10,951 bases of DNA from positions 1 through 10,951 of the forward strand of contig DATEVB010000182.1 in assembly GCA_035282865.1 (NCBI GenBank), written 5' to 3'. A model generated the notes under the pieces. It searched no databases. It had not been told where the DNA came from and worked only from the letters and a program-made list of their open reading frames with translations. The translations under genes were made by a program, and so were the position numbers. The DNA is from UBA4744 sp035282865. Lineage in GTDB: Bacteria > Actinomycetota > Acidimicrobiia > Spongiisociales > UBA4744. Below are positions 1 through 7,326 of the stretch, in pieces. Each line of letters begins with the position of its first letter. Within the stretch, counting starts at the first letter, position 1.

Positions 1-22
1 TCAAACCCCTCTGGAGGCCCCC

Positions 23-2971
23 ATGGCGGAAGGTAAGAAGTTCAGCGAGGCGCTCGACTATCACTCCAGGGGGCGACCCGGCAAGCTGGAGGTCAGGTCG
101 ACCAAGCCCACGGCGACACAGCACGACCTTGGCCTCGCCTACACACCCGGGGTAGCGGAGCCCTGCCTCGAGATCCACGGCAACCGCGACCTGGCGTTCA
201 AGTACACCAACAAGGGGAACCTGGTCGCCGTCGTCAGCAACGGATCGGCCGTGCTCGGCCTGGGGGACATCGGCCCGTTGGCCAGCAAGCCGGTCATGGA
301 GGGCAAAGGTGTGCTCTTCAAGCGGTTCGCCGATATCGACGTGTTCGACATCGAAGTTGACGCGAAGGACCCGGCCGACATCATCCGTTTCTGCGAGATG
401 CTGGAACCTACCGTCGGGGGCATCAACCTCGAGGACATCAAAGCCCCTGGGTGCTTCGAGGTCGAAGAGACGCTCAAGGAACGCCTGAGTATCCCGGTCT
501 TCCACGACGATCAGCATGGCACGGCCATCATCGCCGGGGCGGGGTTCTTGAATGCGCTGGAGATCACCGACAGGGACATCTCCGACACAAGGGTCGTTTT
601 CAACGGGGCGGGAGCGGCCGGGATCGCTTGCGCGAAGTTCTTCTTGGAGCTCGGCGTCAAGAAAGAGAACCTGATCCTGTGCGATTCCAGAGGCGTCATC
701 TATGAGGGACGCACGGAGGGGATGAACCCCTACAAGGCAGCTTTTGCCCAGGATACGGAGGCGCGCACTCTCGCCGATGCCTTGGTTGGCGCTGATGCCT
801 TCGTTGGGGTGTCGGTGGAAGGGGCCGTCACACAGGAGATGGTGAAGTCCATGGCGGGCCAGCCGATCATCTTTGCCCTCGCCAACCCCAACCCGGAGAT
901 CCCGTACGACGAGGCCCGCCAGGCCCGTCCCGATGCCATCGTGGCTACCGGACGGAGCGATTTCCCCAACCAGGTCAACAACGTGCTGGGGTTCCCCTTT
1001 ATCTTTCGCGGGGCCCTCGACGTGCGGGCCGCCCGCATCAGCGAGGGAATGAAAGTCGCCGCATCCAAAGCGCTCGCCGAATTGACGAAAGAACCGGTAT
1101 CCGACGTGGTGCTGGACGCCTACCAGCTCGAGCACCTGGCCTTCGGCCCCGACTACATCATCCCGAAACCCTTCGATCCGCGGGTGCTCTGGTACGTCGC
1201 GCCCACCGTGGCGATGGCCGCGACAAGAGAGGGCATTGCCGCCCGGCCACTGATCGACGAGGAGTCGTACCGGGAGGAGCTCAAGGCCCGATTCCAGGCT
1301 TCGTACGGTTTGATGCAAACCGTAACGGTGAAGGCCCGCCAGCTACCTCGGCGGGTCGTTTACCCGAACGCTGCCGACGACCGCATCATTCGCGCCGCCC
1401 GCCGAGTGGCCGACGAGAGAATCGCCACGCCGATCCTGCTCGCCCCGATCGGCGACATCGAACGGCTGGCCGACGAAATGAAGATCCCCCTGCACGGCAT
1501 CGAGGTCGTCGACATCCAAACGCAGACAGCCAACCGGGACCGATATGCCAAGGCGCTGTTCGCCGCCCGGCAACGCAAGGGCATGACCTCAGACGATGCG
1601 AGCAGGGCCGTCCTCAACCCCGACATGTATGCCGTCCTGATGGTGAAGGAGGGCGACGCGGAAGCGGTATTGGGTGGACTGACCACCTACTACGCCGACA
1701 CGATCCGGCCCGCGCTGCAAGTGCTCCCGCTGGAGCCGGGCCGCACGATTGTCAGCGCGGTGTACATCATGATCGTGAGAGGTCGCCCTTACTTCTTCGC
1801 CGACTGCGCGGTGAACATCGCCCCTACCGCCGAGCAGCTGGCCGAAATCGCTTTGTCGACCGCGGCAACGGCACGGCGCAAATTCGATGTGCGGCCGCGG
1901 GTGGCCATGATCAGCTACAGCAACTTTGGAAGCGCCGCCGGTGAGGAACCGGATCGCATCAGGGAGGCCGTACGCATTTGCCGCCAGAAGGCTCCCGAGC
2001 TGCCGCTCGATGGAGAGATGCACGCCGACACCGCAGTGGATGGGATCCTGCTCCAAAAGCGCCACCCATTCAACGTACTGGGACGAGACGCCAACATCCT
2101 GGTGTTTCCAAACCTCACCGCATCCAACGCCGCCTACAAACTGTTGCACACACTGGGTGGCGCAGAGGTGATCGGGCCTATCCTGACCGGATTCTCCAAG
2201 TCGGTCCATGTGCTCCAGCGCGATGCAACCGTCGGGGACATCGTCAATCTCACGGCGATTGCCGTGCTGGACGCCCAGCGCAAGGGTGGCGCCTCGACCT
2301 ACCTCGGCCAACCCGCCGGAGACATGCATCATCATCGGATATTGCTCCTCGGGCCTCCGGGAAGCGGGAAAGGCACCCAGGCCACCCGGCTGGCGGTCGA
2401 GCTGCACATACCCCACATCGCGACGGGCGACCTGTTGCGAATGGCAGTGGCCGATGGCACCGAGCTTGGTCAAAACGCCAAGCAGTTCATGGAGGCCGGT
2501 GAGCTCGTTCCCGACGAGCTGGTGGTCAAGATGCTGGCCGAACGGATGGACCAACCGGACGCCAAACGGGGTTTCATCCTCGACGGGTTCCCGCGCAACA
2601 TCGAACAGGCCGAGGCCCTCGATCACCTGCTCGGGTACGAAGGGCTCGAGGTCGTGTCGGTGGTCGATGTACCGGCGGACGAAATCGTGAATCGAGTCGC
2701 CAACCGCCGTTCGTGCAAGAACGGCCATATCTTCAACGTCGTCACCAGGCCACCGGAAGAGGAGGGAGTCTGCGACATGTGCGGCGAGCCGCTCACCCAG
2801 CGCCCGGACGACGCTGAGGAAGTGGTGCGCACCAGATTGGCGGTCTACGAGGAGCAGACCGCCCCGCTGATCGAGTACTACGAGAAGCGCGGGCTGGTCC
2901 GACACGTCAACGGCATGGGCGAACCCGGTGAGGTGTACCCGCGGGTAACAGCCGTCCTCGAAAGGGTCTGA
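23..2971 (+). CDS. maeB-adk: Malic enzyme (MaeB type, with PTA-like domain) fused in frame to adenylate kinase
   Basis: This 982-residue protein carries three modules. Residues 1-430 are a bacterial malic enzyme, which oxidatively decarboxylates malate to pyruvate, usually with NADP. Visible motifs are AYTPGVAEPC (39-48, with the likely catalytic tyrosine Y40), EGKG (93-96), the metal-binding EDIKAP stretch (137-142), FHDDQHGTA (160-168) and the dinucleotide-binding NGAGAAG (194-200). Residues 435-755 are the phosphotransacetylase-like domain of MaeB proteins, which in characterised members is an acetyl-CoA-responsive regulatory and oligomerisation domain. It contains FPNLTASNAAYKLL (695-708). 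From M768 to the end is a full-length adenylate kinase of 215 residues. The malic enzyme part alone (767 residues) is about the normal MaeB length, so the stop codon is simply absent and nothing is truncated. The linker after the last PTA helix is about 15 residues. The start is supported by GGAGG at 13-17, five bases before the ATG. The upstream promoter lies outside the window. Domain identity is very secure. Whether the fusion is biological or the result of a missed stop or base error cannot be settled from this read. Confidence 0.93.
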   Translation: MAEGKKFSEALDYHSRGRPGKLEVRSTKPTATQHDLGLAYTPGVAEPCLEIHGNRDLAFKYTNKGNLVAVVSNGSAVLGLGDIGPLASKPVMEGKGVLFKRFADIDVFDIEVDAKDPADIIRFCEMLEPTVGGINLEDIKAPGCFEVEETLKERLSIPVFHDDQHGTAIIAGAGFLNALEITDRDISDTRVVFNGAGAAGIACAKFFLELGVKKENLILCDSRGVIYEGRTEGMNPYKAAFAQDTEARTLADALVGADAFVGVSVEGAVTQEMVKSMAGQPIIFALANPNPEIPYDEARQARPDAIVATGRSDFPNQVNNVLGFPFIFRGALDVRAARISEGMKVAASKALAELTKEPVSDVVLDAYQLEHLAFGPDYIIPKPFDPRVLWYVAPTVAMAATREGIAARPLIDEESYREELKARFQASYGLMQTVTVKARQLPRRVVYPNAADDRIIRAARRVADERIATPILLAPIGDIERLADEMKIPLHGIEVVDIQTQTANRDRYAKALFAARQRKGMTSDDASRAVLNPDMYAVLMVKEGDAEAVLGGLTTYYADTIRPALQVLPLEPGRTIVSAVYIMIVRGRPYFFADCAVNIAPTAEQLAEIALSTAATARRKFDVRPRVAMISYSNFGSAAGEEPDRIREAVRICRQKAPELPLDGEMHADTAVDGILLQKRHPFNVLGRDANILVFPNLTASNAAYKLLHTLGGAEVIGPILTGFSKSVHVLQRDATVGDIVNLTAIAVLDAQRKGGASTYLGQPAGDMHHHRILLLGPPGSGKGTQATRLAVELHIPHIATGDLLRMAVADGTELGQNAKQFMEAGELVPDELVVKMLAERMDQPDAKRGFILDGFPRNIEQAEALDHLLGYEGLEVVSVVDVPADEIVNRVANRRSCKNGHIFNVVTRPPEEEGVCDMCGEPLTQRPDDAEEVVRTRLAVYEEQTAPLIEYYEKRGLVRHVNGMGEPGEVYPRVTAVLERV
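2324..2971 (+). other. adk: Adenylate kinase moiety of the fusion (possible internal translation start)
   Basis: This is the third module of the fused gene. It interconverts ATP + AMP and 2 ADP in the cytoplasm. Fusion residues 768-982 contain the P-loop GPPGSGKGTQ (777-786), the AMP-binding TGDLLR (801-806), DGFPRN (854-859) and the LID region with TQRPDD (925-930). The moiety begins with Met at exactly the place where free adenylate kinases begin, and 215 residues is the usual length for the long-LID form. The LID carries C898, H902, C917 and C920: a C-x3-H pair and a C-x2-C pair, where zinc-LID enzymes commonly have two C-x2-C pairs. An ATG at 2324 follows GGAG with only two bases between, which is poor spacing. 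A separate Adk made by internal initiation is therefore possible but not favoured. No stop codon separates it from the malic enzyme part. Confidence 0.9.
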
Positions 2972-3004
2972 TCACCGGCAGCCGGCGGGCACGGTCACTG
3001 CTCT
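2972..3004. other. Convergent gap between maeB-adk and the GCS2 ligase
   Basis: Only 33 bp separate the two stop codons. It holds short GC-rich repeats (such as ACCG and CGGT) but no stable stem followed by a T-run, so I see no clear bidirectional terminator. Transcripts from both sides may overlap at their 3' ends. Confidence 0.5.
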
Positions 3005-4141
3005 CTACAATCCGACGACCGAGTCGTGGATCAGCAGGTCGACGACGGCGAGCAGAGCTTCGTGCTTCTCTGCCCCCGCCTGCAACGCCTCCCGGTAGAC
3101 CCGCAGTTGCCGATCCGCGCTGGTCCCCCTGGCGATGATTTCCCGGGCGTTTTCCACCTCTGCGACGCACCCGAGTTCGTCGGCATCCTTGTGGACCAGC
3201 TCGATCAGCTCCTCGACTAATTCCGAGTACGGGACCAGTTCTCCGATCCCGAAATCCATCAACGAGCCGTCCACCCCGTACCGCTGAGCCCGCCAGACGT
3301 TCTCTTCGACGAGCATGTCCGCATAGGTCCTCCAGCGTTGGTTGAGCCGCCGGCGCCGGAAGAGCATGTGCAGGAGCGACAGGTAGAGCGCCGCCACCGT
3401 AATGCCATCATCGATGGTCGTGCAGACGTCGGAGATTCGCATCTCGAGGGTCGGATACCGCTCACTGGGTCGAACATCCCACCACAGCTTGGTAGCGTCC
3501 TCGATCAACCCGGCTTCAACCAGAACGTCTATATGGCGGCGGTATTCGCTCCAGCTGGAGAACACCTCCGGCAAACCGGTCCGGGGTAACGCTTTGAATA
3601 CGCTCATCCGGTAGCTCTTCAAACCGGTGTCGCGACCGTGCCAAAACGGAGACGAAGCGGACAGAGCAAGGAGATGGGGCAGGAAATAGGACACCTGGTT
3701 CATCAGATCGATCCGCAGATCGTTGTCCCCGATTCCCACGTGCACGTGCATACCGCAGATGACCAGGCGCCGAACCACCGCCTGGAGATCCTCCGCCAGC
3801 AAGTGGTATCGCTCGTTGTCCGTGGTCAACTGGTCGCCCCATTCCGCAAAAGGATGGGTGGAAGCGGCGATCATGGCGAAGTCGTACTGCCCGGCTACAC
3901 CGGCCACGACCTTCCGCAGCCGGGCGAGGTCCCGTCTTGCTTCCTGGACTGTCGAACAGATACGGGTGCCAACCTCGATCTGTGATCGCAAGAACTCGTG
4001 GCCGACCTGACCGTCGAGCTGTTGCACAGCGTCCTTCATCACCGAATCCGGAGGATCTTGCACCAGATTGCGCGTTGTCCGGTCGACGAGCAGGTACTCC
4101 TCCTCGATTCCAATCGTGAATTCGGGCTTGGGGATTGCCAC
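3005..4141 (-). CDS. ybdK: GCS2-family carboxylate-amine ligase (YbdK-like glutamate-cysteine ligase 2)
   Basis: This is a 378-residue ATP-dependent ligase of the GCS2 / YbdK family. Family members form gamma-glutamyl or similar amide bonds, and E. coli YbdK has weak glutamate-cysteine ligase activity. The true substrate here is unknown. Motifs visible are IGIEEEYLLVD (10-20), MHVHVGI (131-137), SSPFWHGRDTGLKSYR (163-178), YPTLEMRISDVCT (229-241) and ENVWRAQRYGVDG (280-292). The length matches the family (about 370). The frame is open further upstream to an ATG at 4255, but that extension overlaps the ATPase gene end and has no family similarity. I chose the GTG at 4141 because GGGAGAGG (4149-4156) lies seven bases before it. 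A GTG two codons earlier (4147) is the alternative. The gene follows the P-type ATPase by 79 bp on the same strand and may share its transcript. Its 3' end faces the maeB-adk gene. The protein is cytoplasmic, with no signal peptide. Confidence 0.88.
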   Translation of the reverse strand: MAIPKPEFTIGIEEEYLLVDRTTRNLVQDPPDSVMKDAVQQLDGQVGHEFLRSQIEVGTRICSTVQEARRDLARLRKVVAGVAGQYDFAMIAASTHPFAEWGDQLTTDNERYHLLAEDLQAVVRRLVICGMHVHVGIGDNDLRIDLMNQVSYFLPHLLALSASSPFWHGRDTGLKSYRMSVFKALPRTGLPEVFSSWSEYRRHIDVLVEAGLIEDATKLWWDVRPSERYPTLEMRISDVCTTIDDGITVAALYLSLLHMLFRRRRLNQRWRTYADMLVEENVWRAQRYGVDGSLMDFGIGELVPYSELVEELIELVHKDADELGCVAEVENAREIIARGTSADRQLRVYREALQAGAEKHEALLAVVDLLIHDSVVGL

Positions 4142-4148
4142 AACCACG

Positions 4149-4156
4149 CCTCTCCC
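4149..4156 (-). promoter_or_regulatory. Ribosome binding site deciding the GTG start of the GCS2 ligase
   Basis: Read on the minus strand this is GGGAGAGG, ending seven bases before the GTG at 4141. It favours that start over the GTG at 4147 (one base after the motif) and over the upstream ATG at 4255. Confidence 0.6.
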
Positions 4157-4220
4157 GCCGCTCGACCAACAAGATAGCCAGTACATACCGACCAAAGCCG
4201 GCTCTCGGGTGTCGAACGAC

Positions 4221-6812
4221 TCAGTCGTCGGGTGAATTCCGCGATTTCCGGCCACGCCGTCCGGCCCGGTGACGTTGCACGCGCACTTTCGCCCAGCGCT
4301 GTGCCCGCATTCCGGCCCGCACCGTCGTCGCCTTCAAAGCCGCCCCCGCGCGTTGGCGCACCTGCCGCGCCGACGCACCGGCTCGGTTGACGACCGGGCC
4401 GGCAATCTCGACGACCTTCCGCTCGACCCTGGTCAGCACCACCTCGGACTCTTCGACGATGGCCCGGACCTGTGGCACCTGTTTCAGCCACCCCATCGTC
4501 CGCAATGAGAAGTAAATGACCCCACCCGAGACTCCCACGATCCCCCCCGCGGCCAGCAAGATGACGACGCCCGGAAGTTCGATCGCATAGAACTCGCGTC
4601 CGAAAGGGATCACGATGATCAGCAACAGCGAGGCGATCATGCCCCCGATCAAGACCCGGCGCATCGGGGTCAGAGGCCGGCTGACAATCAGCAGAGCGAA
4701 GAATCCCATCCCCGACAGAACGAGGGTCGCCACGGTGCGCGCCTCGGGCAGCGCAACGCCTTCGGCCAGCGCCAGGCGATACGCGGCAAACGTGGCGAAA
4801 GCAGCCAGCGTTCCGGTCGGAACCGCAAACCTCATCACCCGGAAGACAAACCCACGCCGTGCCCGGCGAGCGGTGGGCTCCAACGCCAGAAAGAACGACG
4901 GTATACCGATGGTGAGCGAGCCGACCACGGTCAGGTGCCGAGGGAGGAAGGGAAACGCCTGGCCCGCCAGGGCGACGGCCATTACCAGGAACATTGCGTA
5001 CACCGTCTTGGTGACGAACAGGTTGGCGACCCGCTCGATGTTGGCGATCACCCGGCGGCCCTCGCCGACGACCGCAGGAAGACTGTCGAAGTCGGCATCC
5101 ATCAGCACCACTTCTGCCACGGCTCGCGACGCCGAGCTCCCCGAGCCCATGGCAATGCCAATATCGGCGTCCTTGAGAGCGAGCACGTCGTTGACACCAT
5201 CCCCCGTCATCGCCACGGTGTGGCCGCGTGCCTGCAACGCGGCCACCATTCTCCGCTTCTGATGGGGCGTGACTCGCCCGAATACGACCCCCTGCTCCAC
5301 CTTGTCGATGAACCCCGGGCCGTCTTCCGGAAGCTCACGTGCGTCGACCACCCGGTCGGCGTTGCGGATACCGACTCGACGAGCAATGGCGGCGACCGTC
5401 CGGGGGTGATCTCCGGATATCACCTTGGTTTGAACGCCCTGGCGCTCGAAGAATTCGAGAGTCTTGGTGGCGGCTTCCCGCACCCGGTCGCCCAACAGCA
5501 CAATCCCCACGGGGCGCAACCCTGCCGGAAGCTCCTCGGCGTGAAGAGGATGAGCCGTTCGACCAACGACGAGTACCCGATAACCATCGGCCGCCAGGGT
5601 TTCAGCGCGACCCAGCACCCGGGGTTCGTCCGGGAAGACCACCTCCGGAGCGCCGAGCACCCAGGTTCCCTGGCTGGCGAACGTCGTGCCGCTCCACTTG
5701 CGATCCGAAGAGAAGGGCATCTGAGCCCGCGACCGCCATCCGACGGGATGGGCAAACGCGGAGGCTATCGCCCGGACGGTTCCGTTCGGGGTCGGGTCGG
5801 TACCCGCCAAAGCTCCCAGAGCGGGGATCAGATCCTGGGTTTCGGTCAGATACTGCACCTCGTGAACGGTCAGCCTGCCTTCGGTGAGGGTTCCAGTCTT
5901 GTCGAAGCAAATGACGTCGACTCTGGCCAGCCCCTCAACAGCAGGCAGTTCTTGAACGAGCACGTTCTGCCTGCCCAGCCTGACGACACCAACCGCAAAG
6001 GCCACGGAGGTGAGCAACACGAGACCCTGAGGCACCATCCCCACGGTACCGGCTACGGCACTCCGGATTGCTTCCTTGAGCGACTCGTGCGCATCGAGCT
6101 GGCTCCAAATCAGGAGGATCTCAGTCGGAATCAGCAACCAGCCGACCAAGCCGAGGATCCAGTCCACACCGGCTCGCAGCTCGGACCGGACCAGCGTGAA
6201 CTTGCGGGCTTCCTCGGCAAGCTGCACGGCGTACGCCTCTCGCCCAACCTTCGTTGCGCGGTACCGGCCACTTCCGGCCGCCACGAAACTGCCGGAGAGC
6301 ACCTGGTCCCCGGATTGTTTGGCAACGGGGTCTGACTCCCCCGTGAGGAGCGACTCATCGATTTCGAGTCTCGTACTGGCCAGTACGATCCCATCGACCA
6401 CGATCTGATCGCCGGGTTGAAGCTCGAGTACGTCGTCGAGGACGACGCGATTGACGGCCAGCTCACCGACGGATCCTTGCCGGACGACTCTGGCGCGTGG
6501 CGCGCTCAACAGGGCGAGCCGATCCAATGCTCGCTTGGCCCGCAGTTCCTGCACGATGCCGATGAATGCATTGGCCACGAGAACAAACCCGAACAAGGCG
6601 TCCTGGATCGGCGCCACGAAGAGGACGACGACGACCAGTACCCCGAGCAGCAGGTTGAAACGCGTGAAAACATTGGCGCGGACGATGTCCCCCACCGTCC
6701 GGCTGGTACCTTGCGGGATGTCGTTGACGTCGCCGCGATCGATGCGTTGTTGCACCTCGGCCGGGCTCAGCCCTTCGAGCCCGGGCACCCTGGTATTGGT
6801 TGTTCCGGTCAT
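4221..6812 (-). CDS. ctpE: P-type cation-transporting ATPase, CtpE-like, with extended basic C-terminal tail
   Basis: This is an 863-residue membrane pump that uses an aspartyl-phosphate intermediate to move cations. Domains in order: two N-terminal membrane helices (about 52-90), an actuator domain with LLTGES (155-160), a third and fourth helix pair (about 215-275) with the ion-site motif PQGL (261-264), the phosphorylation site DKTGTLT (304-310, D304), a nucleotide/HAD domain with TGDGVND (536-542), then about six helices to residue 769. PQGL in place of the common PEGL, together with FFLALEPTARR (640-650), fits the mycobacterial CtpE subgroup. CtpE is reported there as a calcium transporter, so Ca2+ is a reasonable but unproven substrate. 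There is no N-terminal heavy-metal CxxC domain. The ATG at 6812 was chosen because GAGG (6818-6821) lies five bases upstream. An ATG at 6893 lacks this support. Residues 770-863 form an unusual Arg/Lys-rich soluble tail. The gene sits 121 bp after the hydrolase remnant and 79 bp before the GCS2 ligase. Confidence 0.92.
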   Translation of the reverse strand: MTGTTNTRVPGLEGLSPAEVQQRIDRGDVNDIPQGTSRTVGDIVRANVFTRFNLLLGVLVVVVLFVAPIQDALFGFVLVANAFIGIVQELRAKRALDRLALLSAPRARVVRQGSVGELAVNRVVLDDVLELQPGDQIVVDGIVLASTRLEIDESLLTGESDPVAKQSGDQVLSGSFVAAGSGRYRATKVGREAYAVQLAEEARKFTLVRSELRAGVDWILGLVGWLLIPTEILLIWSQLDAHESLKEAIRSAVAGTVGMVPQGLVLLTSVAFAVGVVRLGRQNVLVQELPAVEGLARVDVICFDKTGTLTEGRLTVHEVQYLTETQDLIPALGALAGTDPTPNGTVRAIASAFAHPVGWRSRAQMPFSSDRKWSGTTFASQGTWVLGAPEVVFPDEPRVLGRAETLAADGYRVLVVGRTAHPLHAEELPAGLRPVGIVLLGDRVREAATKTLEFFERQGVQTKVISGDHPRTVAAIARRVGIRNADRVVDARELPEDGPGFIDKVEQGVVFGRVTPHQKRRMVAALQARGHTVAMTGDGVNDVLALKDADIGIAMGSGSSASRAVAEVVLMDADFDSLPAVVGEGRRVIANIERVANLFVTKTVYAMFLVMAVALAGQAFPFLPRHLTVVGSLTIGIPSFFLALEPTARRARRGFVFRVMRFAVPTGTLAAFATFAAYRLALAEGVALPEARTVATLVLSGMGFFALLIVSRPLTPMRRVLIGGMIASLLLIIVIPFGREFYAIELPGVVILLAAGGIVGVSGGVIYFSLRTMGWLKQVPQVRAIVEESEVVLTRVERKVVEIAGPVVNRAGASARQVRQRAGAALKATTVRAGMRAQRWAKVRVQRHRAGRRGRKSRNSPDD

Positions 6813-6817
6813 GGAGT

Positions 6818-6821
6818 CCTC
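6818..6821 (-). promoter_or_regulatory. Ribosome binding site deciding the ATPase start
   Basis: GAGG on the minus strand lies five bases before the ATG at 6812. It supports an 863-residue protein over the 27-residue-longer frame starting at 6893. Confidence 0.55.
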
Positions 6822-6905
6822 ATGGCCGATGGTACGTGGAACAAGCGACGCCGAGCCAATCAACGCCATGGAGTCGACTCTTTCGGATTCCAACCTACGC
6901 GACCC

Positions 6906-6924
6906 CTCCCCACGCGTTGGGGGG
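6906..6924 (-). terminator. Short GC hairpin after the hydrolase remnant, possible weak terminator
   Basis: Bases 6906-6912 pair with 6918-6924 (seven pairs, one of them G-T) around a five-base loop. The hairpin starts 9 bp past the stop of the hydrolase remnant and lies about 95 bp before the ATPase start. No T-run follows on the minus strand, so at best it is a U-less or weak terminator separating the remnant from the ATPase transcript. Confidence 0.3.
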
Positions 6925-6933
6925 AATCCGCAC

Positions 6934-7326
6934 TCAGACAGTCAGCGTTGAACCCTGTCGGGGAACCTCGACCTTCACACCAAGGCGATCCCGCAGCACC
7001 CCGGCTAAGGCACGGCAGCCGTTCGGCTCGCCGTGGACAAGCGCGATGCACTCGGGGAGGCGGTCTGAAGAGGCCACCCAGCGGACCAGCTCTTCGCGGT
7101 CGGCATGGGCCGAGAAAGCGTCGAGGCGAGTTACCTCGGCCCGAACCGGTACCCATTCGCCGTGGATCTTGACGCGGGAGGCGCCGTCTACCAGCGAGCG
7201 TCCCCGAGTCCCGGACGCTCGAAAACCGACGAAGACGACCATGTCGCGACGCTGCGGCAGGCGACGCTTGAGATGGTGCACCACCCACCCTCCGGTACCG
7301 CCGAGCATCCGGATCTGAAGCGTCAT
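6934..7326 (-). pseudogene. C-terminal remnant of an MBL-fold/beta-CASP RNA-processing hydrolase (RMMBL region)
   Basis: This 130-codon frame matches only the last part of MBL-fold metallo-hydrolases of the CPSF73/YsiH-like group, which are normally about 450 residues. Recognisable segments are GGTGGWVVHHLKR (9-21), FVGFRASGTRGR (32-43), VKIHGEWVPVRAEV (52-65), FSAHAD (71-76) and the late VHGEP (97-101). The N-terminal metallo-beta-lactamase domain with its HxHxDH zinc motif and the start of the beta-CASP domain are missing, and the space they would occupy holds the permease gene. From memory of the family, the Arg of the TGGR motif is Trp here and the Gln of the VGxQ motif is Arg, which suggests relaxed constraint. 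The ATG overlaps the permease stop as ATGA (7323-7326), so the frame could still be translated by coupling. It cannot be a working nuclease by itself. It is probably a deletion remnant. A small stand-alone protein is the less likely alternative. Confidence 0.65.

Noticed and set aside
1589..2905. Long antisense open frame (438 codons) opposite the maeB-adk gene
   Set aside because: It lies fully opposite a gene with clear motifs. Its translation shows no recognisable domain, and it is explained by high GC at third codon positions.
4142..4220. Promoter for the GCS2 ligase (GGCTTT - 17 bases - TATCTT)
   Set aside because: The match to consensus is too weak to list as a feature. In GC-rich genomes such hexamers arise by chance.
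4935..6335. Long antisense open frame (466 codons) opposite the P-type ATPase
   Set aside because: It is a GC-driven shadow of a gene whose phosphorylation, actuator and hinge motifs are all intact, and it has no family similarity of its own.
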